From positions 1 to 64,000 of the forward strand of contig CALBKM010000044.1 in the NCBI GenBank assembly GCA_937895705.1: 64,000 bases of DNA, in the 5' to 3' direction. Under the pieces are notes generated by a model. That model was given only the letters and a program-made list of their open reading frames with translations. It ran no database searches and had not been told where the DNA came from. Each line of letters starts with the position of its first letter. The stretch's first letter is position 1. Both the position numbers and the translations under genes were made by a program. This document shows, one piece after another, positions 1 to 9,030 of the stretch. The stretch comes from an uncultured Clostridia bacterium (GTDB lineage Bacteria > Bacillota > Clostridia > Lachnospirales > Lachnospiraceae).

Positions 1-54
1 AGGAGCAGAAGGACGAGAAGCAGGAGCAGAAGGACGAGAAGCAGGAGCAGAAGG
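1..54 (+). repeat. 21-bp tandem repeat in coding tail
   Basis: Two full copies and one partial copy of a 21-bp unit beginning AGGAGCAGAAGGACGAGAAG. In the coding frame each unit gives the heptad EQKDEKQ, so the repeat encodes a charged, probably helical or disordered extension of the protein that begins upstream of the window. Confidence 0.8.
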
Positions 55-116
55 ATCTGAAGCCGGACGCTGCAGAAGGTGACGGCGAAGCGGAAGCCAA
101 AAAGGAAGGAGAGTAA
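3..116 (+). CDS. C-terminal end of a phage structural protein (partial)
   Basis: An open frame enters from the left edge and stops with TAA at 114-116. Only 37 residues are visible, all low-complexity and strongly charged: repeats of EQKDEKQ, then an Asp/Ala/Glu-rich tail. The position directly upstream of the head-tail connector suggests a head gene such as the major capsid protein or a neighbouring accessory protein, but nothing visible identifies it. Confidence 0.6.
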   Translation, partial: EQKDEKQEQKDEKQEQKDLKPDAAEGDGEAEAKKEGE

Positions 117-120
117 AACG

Positions 121-498
121 ATGGGAGGCAGCATGACAACATTCGAATTTTATACTGACAGTTATTTGTCCGGAAGAGAGGCGGTGTTCGATACTGCCTC
201 CTTTCCTTTTTGGGAGCGTAAAGCAAGTCAGGCAGTACGGAAGTATACCTTCGGCAATATCGACGAATCCGAGCCGATTTCCGAGGTGGTGCAGGGGTGT
301 GTATGCGAAGTGGCGGAGCTACTGTACGAACATGACCTGCAGAAGCGGAAGAATGACGGGATTGCATCGGAAAAAGTAGGAGAGTATTCGGTGTCCTATC
401 GTACAGAGAAAAGCGCGGAAGAGAAGGAACGGGAAGTAAACGGTGTTGTGCGGGAATGGCTGGCGAATACCGGCCTTCTGTATTGCGGAGGTGTGTGA
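121..498 (+). CDS. Phage head-tail connector-like protein
   Basis: A 125-residue, mostly helical protein, first in the head-tail joining cluster. Size, helical character and order (after the head gene, before the stopper-like gene) fit the gp6-like connector family, which forms the ring below the portal. The start at 121 is chosen because AGGAAGGAG lies 7 bases upstream; a second ATG at 133 has a GGGAGG closer than usual and is possible. The stop overlaps the next start (TGATG). The role rests mainly on synteny. Confidence 0.6.
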   Translation: MGGSMTTFEFYTDSYLSGREAVFDTASFPFWERKASQAVRKYTFGNIDESEPISEVVQGCVCEVAELLYEHDLQKRKNDGIASEKVGEYSVSYRTEKSAEEKEREVNGVVREWLANTGLLYCGGV

Positions 499-860
499 TG
501 TATACGAATGCAGACATGACTCTGTATCACTGGAACGGCAGCGGCTATGAGCGCAAGGTGGTGGAAAAGGTGTTCTGGGATGATACGAAAATCAGCAATA
601 TCACAAAGACCGGTCGTACCGACTCGGATTCCGTGAAGATTCTGGTACCGGCGTCCTCAGCAGTGCTTTTCGTTACAACGGGGAAAGACCTGGTAGTAAA
701 GGGAAAATGCATGGTAGAGATGGACAGCACTTCCCAAGCGGCCGCTTCCGAGAGTGTAAGGGCACTGAAAGCGGAACATGAGGTGTTTACTGTGAATGCG
801 TTCGATTCGAAGCTTTACGGCTCCCCGCAGATGCGGCACTATGCACTTTCCTGTAAGTGA
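498..860 (+). CDS. Phage head-closure/stopper-like protein
   Basis: A 120-residue protein starting MYTNADMTLYHW. It resembles small prophage proteins of Clostridia grouped, from memory, as DUF6751, which sit in the head-closure position. It is rich in beta-type segments (VKILVPASSAVLF, KDLVVKGKCMVEM). The start ATG overlaps the upstream stop by one base, with GGAGGTG just before it, implying translational coupling. A role in sealing the head-tail interface is inferred from gene order only. Confidence 0.55.
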   Translation: MYTNADMTLYHWNGSGYERKVVEKVFWDDTKISNITKTGRTDSDSVKILVPASSAVLFVTTGKDLVVKGKCMVEMDSTSQAAASESVRALKAEHEVFTVNAFDSKLYGSPQMRHYALSCK

Positions 861-877
861 GGTGATAGGAAGTGAAG

Positions 878-1303
878 ATGCATTTTGAAATGAAATCGGA
901 TGGTCAGCTGATGAGCGAACGGGGCCTGAATACCGGAGGAAGGGTACAGAGGTTTATTGACCAGGAGTGTATTCGACTGATGGACCCATATACGCCTAGA
1001 AGACAAGGTAATCTCATCAAGGCAGCTACGCTCGGAACGAAGATCGGTTCCGGAGTCATCGTTCAGGCGGCACCACAGGCCCGTTATTTGTATTACGGCA
1101 AGCTGATGGTGTCAAAGGAGACAGGAAGTGCATTTGCAAGCCACGGAGAAAGCAAGGTACTGGCAAATCCGGAAAAGGATTTGGAGTATTATGACGGGGC
1201 AAATCCGAAGGCGGGAAAGCTATGGTTTGAACGTATGAAGGAGGACCATAAGGAAAGTATTCTTGCCGGCGCCCGGAAACTGGCAGCGGGAGGACACAGA
1301 TGA
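878..1303 (+). CDS. Minor capsid / HK97 gp10-like tail-joining protein
   Basis: A 141-residue protein containing RLMDPYTPRRQGNL and QARYLYYGK, typical of the Minor_capsid_2/gp10-like family (substrate-like segment followed by 'arYlyyGk'). Members act at head-tail joining or as neck proteins in Gram-positive siphoviruses. The ATG at 878 is preferred over the GTG at 872 because ATAGGA then lies 7 bases away. It overlaps the next gene by ATGA. Confidence 0.7.
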   Translation: MHFEMKSDGQLMSERGLNTGGRVQRFIDQECIRLMDPYTPRRQGNLIKAATLGTKIGSGVIVQAAPQARYLYYGKLMVSKETGSAFASHGESKVLANPEKDLEYYDGANPKAGKLWFERMKEDHKESILAGARKLAAGGHR

Positions 1304-1740
1304 ACATTATCGAGAGTGTAAAGAAGATTCTTACGGACTGTTCTCTGGTAGAGCCGTTTACACGTGATATTCATGTGGATTTCAGTTCGAATGATACGGG
1401 ATGCTTCGGACTGTTCTCTAACGGAGACAGTAAGGTGAAGGAGGATATCCTTGGGAATCAGGAAAGGCAGCACAACTTTGTGTTGTATGCCACAAATCAG
1501 TCGTTCAATGACTTTGACCGGTTGCAGAACAGTTCGTTCCTGTTGGATCTGAATTACTGGCTGGAAACGGTAAAAGGACAGGAGATAACGGCAACTATTG
1601 ACGGGGCGATATATAAGGGCTGTATCACGAAGCTGTGGAGTGCCAACGGCATGCTATTTGATGTGCCGACGGGGAACATCACTGACGGAGTGACGTATCA
1701 GCTGCAGATTTATGCCCGGTACACATTAAAGAAGGAGTGA
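1300..1740 (+). CDS. Phage tail terminator/completion-like protein
   Basis: A 146-residue protein beginning MNIIESVKKILTDC, with an alternating helix/strand pattern and the segment LQIYARYTLKKE at the end. Its place between the gp10-like protein and the tail tube gene is where siphoviruses encode the tail terminator that caps the tube. No strong sequence motif is visible, so the call is positional. Translation is probably coupled to the upstream gene through the ATGA overlap. Confidence 0.55.
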   Translation: MNIIESVKKILTDCSLVEPFTRDIHVDFSSNDTGCFGLFSNGDSKVKEDILGNQERQHNFVLYATNQSFNDFDRLQNSSFLLDLNYWLETVKGQEITATIDGAIYKGCITKLWSANGMLFDVPTGNITDGVTYQLQIYARYTLKKE

Positions 1741-1748
1741 TTAAGATC

Positions 1749-2252
1749 ATGGGAAAGTTAGAGAGAAAAGCGATGGCTCATTATTTGGACAGTACTTTCG
1801 GCGGACCGCAGCCGGATTGGTTCATTTTGGGAGCCGACATGGAGGAACTTGCGGTGGAGTTGAATCCGGATGTGGAGAGCGTGACCAATATTCTCGGAGA
1901 AACTTCGGTAAGAGATAACGGCTATGAACCGAGTGCAACGGCGGATCCGTATTATGCAAATCCGGATGATGCAATTTATCCGAAGCTCCGCGATATTGCA
2001 ATGGAGCGCTTAAAGGGAGATGCCTGCAAGACGCAGATTCTTGAGGTTGTTATCGAGGATACAAAGGCAGAGTCCCACCTTGCATTCGTGGAGGATGTTA
2101 TCGTGAAGCCGACTTCCTACGGCGGCGGTACCGATGGGGTAGCAATTCCGTTTGATGTCCATTTTGCAGGTAATCGTCAGAAGGGAACCGTAAAGATTAC
2201 GGATAAAAAGCCGGTATTCACACCGACGACCGACACGACGACCACGGAATAG
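1749..2252 (+). CDS. Major tail tube protein
   Basis: A 167-residue protein immediately before the two tail-assembly chaperones, where the tail tube subunit is encoded. Visible segments include EELAVELNPDVESVTNILGE and SYGGGTDGVAIPFDVHFAG, matching the beta-sandwich pattern of tube proteins of Clostridia prophages; the C-terminus is a Thr-rich tail. The start at 1749 (MGKLERKAMAHY) has AAGGAG 11 bases upstream; a GTG at 1737 is the alternative. A terminator hairpin follows, consistent with higher expression than the genes behind it. Confidence 0.75.
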   Translation: MGKLERKAMAHYLDSTFGGPQPDWFILGADMEELAVELNPDVESVTNILGETSVRDNGYEPSATADPYYANPDDAIYPKLRDIAMERLKGDACKTQILEVVIEDTKAESHLAFVEDVIVKPTSYGGGTDGVAIPFDVHFAGNRQKGTVKITDKKPVFTPTTDTTTTE

Positions 2253-2267
2253 TTTTTAGATGGTTTT

Positions 2268-2300
2268 AAGGGGTGACTGATAGATGGTCACCCCTTTTTT
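2268..2300 (+). terminator. Intra-operon terminator after tail tube gene
   Basis: Stem GGGGTGAC (2270-2277) pairs with GTCACCCC (2287-2294) around a 9-base loop, is flanked by AA/TT, and is followed by six T. It has the form of an intrinsic terminator lying between the tail tube and chaperone genes on the same strand. It would lower downstream relative to upstream transcripts. Confidence 0.8.
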
Positions 2301-2312
2301 GGAGGAAAGCAC

Positions 2313-2723
2313 ATGAAGAATATTAATTTCGATGATGGATACAAGGAATTTACCATTAACAATGACCCGGACAGAACGATTCGTTTCAATCCGTCCGACG
2401 TGGCAATTGTAGAGCGTCTGAATAAGGCTTCCGATGCCTTACAGAAGCTTGTTGCGGAGAAAGCAGATGAGCCGGAGAATACGGCGGAGACGATTGAAAG
2501 ACTGGATGCGGCAATTAAGGAACAGGTGGATTATATCTTTAATCAGCCGGTATCGGATAAAGTGTTCGGTAATCAGTCTCCGATGGCTCCTGTAGGCGGT
2601 AAAATGTTGTTCGAGCGGTTTTTGGAGGCGGCAACACCGGTTATTATGTCCCATGTGAAGGCAGAAAGGAAAGCCAGTGAGAAGCGCATCGGTAAATATG
2701 TGAGCGAAGCGCAGAAGTTATGA
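2313..2723 (+). CDS. Tail assembly chaperone, first (gpG-like)
   Basis: A 136-residue, acidic, helical protein (MKNINFDDGYKEFTINND...). Size and position directly before a Gp15-family protein and the tape measure gene fit the short tail-assembly chaperone that coats the tape measure protein. GGAGGAAAGCAC precedes the ATG. The next gene begins inside its stop codon (ATGA), so the second product probably comes from reinitiation and not from the ribosomal frameshift used by lambda. Confidence 0.7.
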   Translation: MKNINFDDGYKEFTINNDPDRTIRFNPSDVAIVERLNKASDALQKLVAEKADEPENTAETIERLDAAIKEQVDYIFNQPVSDKVFGNQSPMAPVGGKMLFERFLEAATPVIMSHVKAERKASEKRIGKYVSEAQKL

Positions 2724-3265
2724 TTGGGCGGTTGCCGGAGAATCTTGAAATCGACGGAAGACAGTATCCCATCCGAACGGATTTCCGAGTGGTGCTTTTA
2801 ATCTTTCAGGCACTGAATGACCCGGAACTGTCCGAAGAGGAGAAAGTGGCTGTGATGCTACAGAGTTTGTATAAAGAGCTACCGGAGAACCTTCAGGAGG
2901 CGGCAAACAAGGCCGCATGGTTTCTGGACGGTGGTCAGAACTTTAAGGGCAGTGAAAAGCGTGTCATGGACTGGGAGCAGGACGAGCAGATGATATTCTC
3001 CGCGGTTAACAAGGTGGCCGGCTACGAGACGAGAACAAAAGAATACATTCATTGGTGGACCTTCCTCGGTTTCTTTAATGAAATCGGCGAGGGCCTTTTT
3101 TCTACTGTTGTGAACATCCGCAATAAGCGGAACAGGGGCAAAAAGCTGGATAAAACGGAAGAAGAGTTTTACAAGCGCAACCGGGAGGTTGTGAATCTTA
3201 AGAAAAGGCTGTCGAAAGAGGAGCAGCGGGAACTGGACGAGGTGAACCGGCTTCTTGGAAGATAG
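2720..3265 (+). CDS. Gp15-family tail assembly chaperone
   Basis: A 181-residue protein with the Gp15 signatures of Firmicutes phages: FRVVLLIFQALNDPELSEEE near residues 23-42, a WW pair in EYIHWWTFLGFF near residue 110, and a Lys/Arg/Glu-rich C-terminus. The family (pfam06854) occupies the second chaperone slot before the tape measure gene, as here. The start overlaps the upstream stop by four bases. Confidence 0.85.
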   Translation: MIGRLPENLEIDGRQYPIRTDFRVVLLIFQALNDPELSEEEKVAVMLQSLYKELPENLQEAANKAAWFLDGGQNFKGSEKRVMDWEQDEQMIFSAVNKVAGYETRTKEYIHWWTFLGFFNEIGEGLFSTVVNIRNKRNRGKKLDKTEEEFYKRNREVVNLKKRLSKEEQRELDEVNRLLGR

Positions 3266-3280
3266 CAGAAAGGAGGGACT

Positions 3281-6200
3281 ATGGCAGACGGAAGTCTGAT
3301 TTTTGATACAAGGGTCGATACGTCCGGATTTAGCAAGAGTTCAAAGAATGTTCGAGATGAAGCAAAGAGAATAGCTGATTCAATGAAAGATGCAGGAAAG
3401 CAGATTGAAGAGACTATAAACAGAGATATATCAGACAGCGTTGACAATGTAGGTAGGACTGCACAGGAGACATCATCAAAGATTCAGGCTATTCTTGATG
3501 ATACCGAAAGAAGTGCAAAGAGCAAGGCGGCTGGAATCGCTGCAATATATAAAGCTCAGGGATTAAATGCGTCTGATGCAATGAAAAAGGCATGGGAGCA
3601 TATTGAACGTGGTAGTTCGGAGGGGTCAGAGCGGATTAAAGAAGATGCGAAGGACTCAGCTAAAAAAGTTGAATCATACTACCGGAACATGGGCTCAAAT
3701 GTTGGAAAAATCTTTAGGAAGTTTGCAACTTTAATTGCAACAACCTTTTCTGTTGCAGCTATTGTACGATTTGGCAAGGAATCTATTAATCTGGCATCGG
3801 ATGTACAGGAAGTACAGAACGTGGTAGATACGGCGTTTGGTTCCATGAAGTATAAGATGGAAGAATTTGCGGACACCTGTATCGAAACCTACGGTATGAG
3901 TAAGCTGACCGCAAAGCAGATGGGTAGTACGTTTATGGCAATGGCCAAGGGTATCGGACAGGCTACGGATGTTGCTTCGGATAAGGCGGTGGAGCTGACC
4001 GGCCGGTTAGGCGATATCATGTCCTTTTACAATAAGTCAGCCACAGAAGTAAATACCATCGGTAAAGCCATCTATAGCGGAGAGACAGAGCCGTTAAAGG
4101 CGATCGGTATCATCATGACGGAGAATAACCTGAAGACGTATGCGCTGGCCAAAGGGTACAAGAAACTGTATACGGAGATGTCTGCCGCAGAAAAGCTTCT
4201 GGTGCGCCAGGAGTACTTCTTAGAGAAGACAAGCATGGCAGCAGGGGACTTCGTTAAGACCCAGGATTCCTGGGCCAATCAGACCAGAATTTTGTCGGAA
4301 CGCTGGAAAGAGTTCATGACAATATGCGGAAACGGCCTGATACAGGTGCTTACTCCGGTAGTGAAGGCTCTGAACAATATGCTTGACAGTCTGATTGGTA
4401 TCGGAGAGCAGCTTTCTGAGGTGTTTGGTATTTCGGTGGCTTCTAACGTCTCTGAGGAGGCAGCGGCGGCACGGGAAGAGATTGCCGGCATGGGGGAAAG
4501 TATCGAGGAGACAATCAAGCAGGCAGAAGGCGGTACGGCATCCTTTGATGATCTGGAGATTATCGGTGGGACGAAGGATGCGTCCGGTGAGATCGGAGGC
4601 GGAAGTGTAGCTGCAGACCGGGTGGAAGAAACTGTTGCCACAAAAGAGAGTGAAAAGGCTACCGGCGCATTGGAGCAGGCGTTTAAACGACTCGGGGAAA
4701 CCATCGGATGGCTCGGAGATGTATTTAAAACGTCGTTTATCGGTACCTTCGGGGATACAGGCGTATTCAGGGATATTATTCAATCCGTAAAAGGAATAAA
4801 GGATTCGATGGTTGATATGATTACTGCACCGGAAATCCAAGAGGCTGCAGCGGGCTTTGTTGAGGCATATGTGAGCCAGCTTGGAAGTTCTGCAGGAGCG
4901 CTTGCATCAATCGGAAGCAGTATTGCAAGTAATATTGTCGGTGGAATCCAAATGAGTCTTGCCGATAACGGGGACAGAATAAAAGAGTCCATGGTCACGA
5001 TGTTTAATATCGGAGAGGAAATGTCAGAGATACAGGAGGAGTTCTGGGGGGCTATTGCAGGGATATTTACAGCTTTTCGGAGTGATGATGCAAAGGAAGT
5101 GACATCAAGCATCATAACGCTCTTTACGAATGCGGTTCTTGGCATTACGGAGCTACTTGGAAAGTTTGCGGTTGATGTCATAGATTTAATTACCGCACCG
5201 TTTGTTGAGAATGAGGAATTAATACGAACGACCATTGAGAACACCTTTGCGGCTGTAGGGCCTGCTCTTGGAAACATACAGACCGTTGTTGATGAGGTTT
5301 TCGGAACCATAAGCGAAGTATATGACACCAAAATTTCACCGATGCTAACGGAATTCAAGGATGGATTTGTGGAGCTTAGTGAGACACTCCTAAATGCGTA
5401 TAACGAATATATTCTGCCGGTGGTGGAGCTTTGCTCGGAACGATTTGATGAGTTTACCAATGGACCGTTGCATACGCTCATTGTTAAGTTCGGTGAATTT
5501 GCCGGAAAGGTAGCGGAGTGTATAACCGCAATATGGCAGAATGTCTTACAGCCGTTTATCCAATGGTTCACGGATAATATCGTACCGGTAATACAACCGG
5601 CTCTTACAGCGGTAGCGGATGTGTTTTTTACACTTTGGGATGGCATAGCTTCTGTAGTGGGCTTCATTCTGGATGCTCTCGGGGGATTATTGGACTTTAT
5701 TGGCGGAATCTTTACGGGAGACTGGGAAAGAGTTTGGAACGGGATAAAAGATTTTTTCTTGGGAATTTGGAATGTGATAGTAACCGGGTTGAAGACTGTT
5801 GTTGATGCAATATATGGGCTTATTTCCGGTTTGGTTAATGTGATAAAGAAATGTTGGGAAAAAGCTTGGGCGAGCGCAAAGAATACACTGGAAACGGCCT
5901 GGTCTGCCCTCAAAATAATTATAGTCGCTATCAAAGTTAAGTTCGAAACGGTATTTACTTCCATAAAGGATACTGTTACCGGAATTTTTACCGGCCTTTG
6001 GGATTCCATAAAGAAGGTGATTAACAGTATTCTGGGCGGAATCGAGGGAATGGCAAACGGAGTTGTAAAAGGTATCAATGCAGTAATCGGAGCGATGAAC
6101 AATTTGTCTTTTGACATACCTGATTGGATTCCGGGAATGGGTGGAAAAACCTTCGGCTTTAATATTTCCATGATGAAGGAAGTAAAGCTTCCAAGATTGG

Positions 6201-6457
6201 CAACGGGTACGGTAGTTCCTGCGAATTTCGGAGAGTTTGCCGCCATCCTGGGAGATAACAAACGAGAGGCAGAGGTGGTGTCACCGGTGTCTACCATGAA
6301 ACAGGCATTTAAAGAAGCTCTGTCCGAAATGGGAGGCATGGGTGGTGGCGTGTATGAATTTGTTGCGGTTCTGGATGGACGGGAAATATTCCGGGAGACG
6401 GTGCGACAGGACAAAATGCATGTGAAGAGAACAGGAATGTCAGCTTTTGCAACATAG
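3281..6457 (+). CDS. Tail tape measure protein
   Basis: The longest gene of the prophage (1058 aa). It has an N-terminal coiled-coil-like region (about 1-130), hydrophobic segments including IFRKFATLIATTFSVAAIVRF near residue 145, and long helical stretches with repeated Trp-containing segments (about 760-900), followed by a Gly-rich C-terminus. Tape measure proteins fix tail length and enter the host envelope at DNA ejection. The start ATG follows AAAGGAGGG. Parts of the gene (about 3300-3780 and 4780-6130) look more A+T-rich than the rest, suggesting recombination. Confidence 0.92.
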   Translation: MADGSLIFDTRVDTSGFSKSSKNVRDEAKRIADSMKDAGKQIEETINRDISDSVDNVGRTAQETSSKIQAILDDTERSAKSKAAGIAAIYKAQGLNASDAMKKAWEHIERGSSEGSERIKEDAKDSAKKVESYYRNMGSNVGKIFRKFATLIATTFSVAAIVRFGKESINLASDVQEVQNVVDTAFGSMKYKMEEFADTCIETYGMSKLTAKQMGSTFMAMAKGIGQATDVASDKAVELTGRLGDIMSFYNKSATEVNTIGKAIYSGETEPLKAIGIIMTENNLKTYALAKGYKKLYTEMSAAEKLLVRQEYFLEKTSMAAGDFVKTQDSWANQTRILSERWKEFMTICGNGLIQVLTPVVKALNNMLDSLIGIGEQLSEVFGISVASNVSEEAAAAREEIAGMGESIEETIKQAEGGTASFDDLEIIGGTKDASGEIGGGSVAADRVEETVATKESEKATGALEQAFKRLGETIGWLGDVFKTSFIGTFGDTGVFRDIIQSVKGIKDSMVDMITAPEIQEAAAGFVEAYVSQLGSSAGALASIGSSIASNIVGGIQMSLADNGDRIKESMVTMFNIGEEMSEIQEEFWGAIAGIFTAFRSDDAKEVTSSIITLFTNAVLGITELLGKFAVDVIDLITAPFVENEELIRTTIENTFAAVGPALGNIQTVVDEVFGTISEVYDTKISPMLTEFKDGFVELSETLLNAYNEYILPVVELCSERFDEFTNGPLHTLIVKFGEFAGKVAECITAIWQNVLQPFIQWFTDNIVPVIQPALTAVADVFFTLWDGIASVVGFILDALGGLLDFIGGIFTGDWERVWNGIKDFFLGIWNVIVTGLKTVVDAIYGLISGLVNVIKKCWEKAWASAKNTLETAWSALKIIIVAIKVKFETVFTSIKDTVTGIFTGLWDSIKKVINSILGGIEGMANGVVKGINAVIGAMNNLSFDIPDWIPGMGGKTFGFNISMMKEVKLPRLATGTVVPANFGEFAAILGDNKREAEVVSPVSTMKQAFKEALSEMGGMGGGVYEFVAVLDGREIFRETVRQDKMHVKRTGMSAFAT

Positions 6458-6466
6458 GAGGAGTAT

Positions 6467-6877
6467 ATGGCATACGAGGGATATCTGGTAAAAATAGGAG
6501 ATTTCAAGTTCCCAATGAAGTATATTGCGGAAGAATCATATGAAGTGACTCCGAAGCAGCGGCAGGAGTTGGATGCATACAGGGATAGTGCCGGGACGCT
6601 ACATCGGGAGGTGGCACCGAATCGGCCGAGCGTTGTGACGTTTGAAACAATCAGTGGACTGAGTAACAAGGAAGTACAGGAGTTGTTTTCGCAAATTCAT
6701 GAACGGTATATGAATGAGGCAGAACGCAAGGTGCTGGTTACATACTATCTCCCGGAAACTGACAGCTATTCCGATCAAGAGGAAATGTATATTCCCAATA
6801 TGAAATTCCCAATCGACTGTGTGGAAGAGAACAAGGTGGTATATAACTCAATTGCGTTTTCGTTTATTGGGTATTAA
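6467..6877 (+). CDS. Tail tip / Dit-position protein
   Basis: A 136-residue protein (MAYEGYLVKIGDFKFPMKYI...) between the tape measure and the tail-hub gene. In siphoviruses this position holds the distal tail protein. It is shorter than classical Dit proteins and resembles a short conserved family of Clostridia prophages (possibly DUF6711). GGAGGAG lies 5 bases before the ATG. The structural role is inferred from position. Confidence 0.6.
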   Translation: MAYEGYLVKIGDFKFPMKYIAEESYEVTPKQRQELDAYRDSAGTLHREVAPNRPSVVTFETISGLSNKEVQELFSQIHERYMNEAERKVLVTYYLPETDSYSDQEEMYIPNMKFPIDCVEENKVVYNSIAFSFIGY

Positions 6878-6894
6878 TACGGAAAGGGAGAATT

Positions 6895-8829
6895 ATGGCA
6901 GATTTGAGAGATTATAAGACGCTTTTTAATCAATCAGGGATTCGAAAGCAGTTACATATTACGTTCTTAAAATCATCGATTGTCCTTAAGGATGAAGATA
7001 TCGTGTCGGAAAGCATGGAGATTTCCGAGAGCCTTTGTTCGGGAACTGAACTTCGGTTCGGTTCCTGCGAAGCATCGGTTTTCAAAATCCGCATCATTGG
7101 GAATGTAATTCCGTTGATTGGTGAGAGATTTACGGTGTCAATGTATGTCGGGGATATCGCGGAACCGTTTGTGCTTGGCACCTATAAGGTAACATCCGAT
7201 AAGCCGACAGCGGATAGAAGATACCGGGATATTGTGGCGCATGATGCCATGTACGACATTATCAAAGCGGATGTGGCGGCATGGTATAACGGCATTCTTC
7301 CGGAAGAGGATAGTACAACCACCCTTCGGGCGTTCCGTGATTCCTTCATGGAGCATTTCGGCGTGGAGCAGGAAGAAATCACCCTGCCGAATGATGAAAT
7401 GGTTGTGGAACGCACCATTGATCCGGAAGCAATCAGCGGAAAAGATGTGCTTTCGGCTATTTGCGAAATCAACGGTTGCTTTGCACATATCGGGCGGAAT
7501 GGAAAGATGCAGTATGTGTTCCTTCCGGAGATTGTCACCGGGCTTTATCCTATGGATGAATTATATCCGGCGGATGATTTGTTTCCGCGTGATGCAGGCG
7601 GAACGGAAAGCATTTCACAGCATACCTACATTTCGTGCAAATACGAAGATTACACCACAAAGCGAATCGGGAAACTGCAAATCCGGCAGGAAGAAAACGA
7701 CATCGGGTGCATCATCGGTGAAGGTGAGAATTGCTACATCGTGCAGGATAACTTCCTTGTGTACGGCAAGGATGCGGCAGGCTTGCAGGCTATCGGGCAG
7801 AAGCTATTTGACATTATCAGCGTTTTATGGTATCGCCCGGCAACGGTAAAGGCAATCGGCAATCCGTGCTTGGAAGTGGGCGCAGGAATCCGCACAATTA
7901 CGCAATATGAAATCGTTGAAACGTACATCTTGGAGCGCACATTGAAGGGCATACACGCGCTTTCCGACAGCTACGAAGCGCAGGGCGCGGAAACCTATTC
8001 CGAAGGCGCGAACGGACTGCAAAGGGATATCATCCAGTTAAAGGGCAAAACAAACACCCTTATCCGAACGGTTGACGAAATGCGGTCCACGATTGAGGAT
8101 GTGGAAAGTGGCTTGATGTCGGAAATCGTACAGACTGCGGACGAAATCAAACTTTCCGTGGCAGATTTGGATGAACGTGTTTCCGGTGAAATCGAAGTTA
8201 TGAACGATGAAATTTCCCTTCGCGTGACAGCGGAAGAAGCCCTTAGTTTGATTGACATTACGCTTGACAGCATCGTGATACAGGCGGATCAAATCAATCT
8301 GAACGGTTATGTGTCCGCAGGCGGCGGCAATTTCACGATTGACGAAGAAGGAAATCTGAAAATCGTAAATGACAGCCATACTGTTGAACTTGGAACTAAC
8401 GGAATGGAAGTCACAGGAAGCAACGGCCAACAGATTATCTACGGCGGAAGTGCGGTGTGGTTCCGAAGCAACGGAAAAACTTATGGACGAATCGAACTTG
8501 ACGGAGATACAGGCAATATTGAAGTAATCATCCCCGGAAATTACGGCGGCAAATTTTTACTGAACGGAAGCCCGGTTCTTACGAACAACAATCTTTCCCT
8601 TGACTTCAACAGCGAAAAGACGGAGATTTCTTATACTTCCGTTGGAAACATCAACATCAAGTCAACGAACGGTTATATGGCAGAGAGTGGATATAAGTAC
8701 GGCAACATTGCATCCACAGGATGGGTGCAGGGAAAAGTTGCTGATTTAAACGAAACGATTTCCAATCTGTCAAACAGTATCGAGGCCATTGATATGAGAC
8801 TGACGAATCTTGAAGCAAAGGTGGTGTAA
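6895..8829 (+). CDS. Tail hub / tail-associated protein with fibre C-terminus
   Basis: A 644-residue protein. The N-terminal ~370 residues look like the baseplate hub (gp27/Tal-like) fold: ESMEISESLCSGTELRFGSC, an internal GTYKVTSDKPTADRRYRDI, and DVLSAICEINGCFAHI. Residues ~390-480 are predicted coiled coil. The C-terminus is Asn/Gly-rich and beta-repetitive (GNFTIDEEGNLKIVNDSH, then a terminal coil LSNSIEAIDMRLTNLEAKV), as in trimeric fibre stalks. It probably forms the tail tip and contributes to host recognition. No peptidase motif is evident. Confidence 0.75.
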   Translation: MADLRDYKTLFNQSGIRKQLHITFLKSSIVLKDEDIVSESMEISESLCSGTELRFGSCEASVFKIRIIGNVIPLIGERFTVSMYVGDIAEPFVLGTYKVTSDKPTADRRYRDIVAHDAMYDIIKADVAAWYNGILPEEDSTTTLRAFRDSFMEHFGVEQEEITLPNDEMVVERTIDPEAISGKDVLSAICEINGCFAHIGRNGKMQYVFLPEIVTGLYPMDELYPADDLFPRDAGGTESISQHTYISCKYEDYTTKRIGKLQIRQEENDIGCIIGEGENCYIVQDNFLVYGKDAAGLQAIGQKLFDIISVLWYRPATVKAIGNPCLEVGAGIRTITQYEIVETYILERTLKGIHALSDSYEAQGAETYSEGANGLQRDIIQLKGKTNTLIRTVDEMRSTIEDVESGLMSEIVQTADEIKLSVADLDERVSGEIEVMNDEISLRVTAEEALSLIDITLDSIVIQADQINLNGYVSAGGGNFTIDEEGNLKIVNDSHTVELGTNGMEVTGSNGQQIIYGGSAVWFRSNGKTYGRIELDGDTGNIEVIIPGNYGGKFLLNGSPVLTNNNLSLDFNSEKTEISYTSVGNINIKSTNGYMAESGYKYGNIASTGWVQGKVADLNETISNLSNSIEAIDMRLTNLEAKVV

Positions 8830-8832
8830 GTC

Positions 8833-9030
8833 ATGGGAATAAATACAGCAACGAAGAAGTTCAAGGAAGATTTAGTGAATCTGATAAACAAAAGCGGCTT
8901 GCCGCCTTGTGTAGTAAAAATGGTTCTTGATAATGTCCGAAGCGCGGTACAGCAACAGGAACTTTTGGCAATACAGGCGGAAGCGGAAAGAGAGGTGGCA
9001 GAAGATGCAGAAAGCGTACAGCCGGATTGA
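8833..9030 (+). CDS. Small phage tail-region protein, unknown
   Basis: A 65-residue protein (MGINTATKKFKEDLVNLINK...) with a helical N-terminus containing LPPCVVKMVLDNVRSAV and an acidic end. Short proteins of this type recur between the tail hub and fibre genes of Clostridia prophages, but no function is known to me. It starts four bases after the hub gene, and its 3' end overlaps the next gene by 26 bases in another frame. Confidence 0.6.
   Translation: MGINTATKKFKEDLVNLINKSGLPPCVVKMVLDNVRSAVQQQELLAIQAEAEREVAEDAESVQPD

Noticed and set aside
1..54. CRISPR-like direct repeats
   Set aside because: Units are 21 bp, contiguous without spacers and in coding frame; this is a protein-coding tandem repeat.
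2720..2723. Programmed frameshift between tail chaperones
   Set aside because: No slippery heptamer was seen at the overlap; an ATGA start-stop with a full second gene explains both products.
4780..6669. A 629-codon open frame on the minus strand
   Set aside because: It lies antisense to the tape measure gene, lacks recognisable domains and a ribosome binding site, and is Ser/Thr/Pro-rich as expected from the reverse reading of helical coding sequence.
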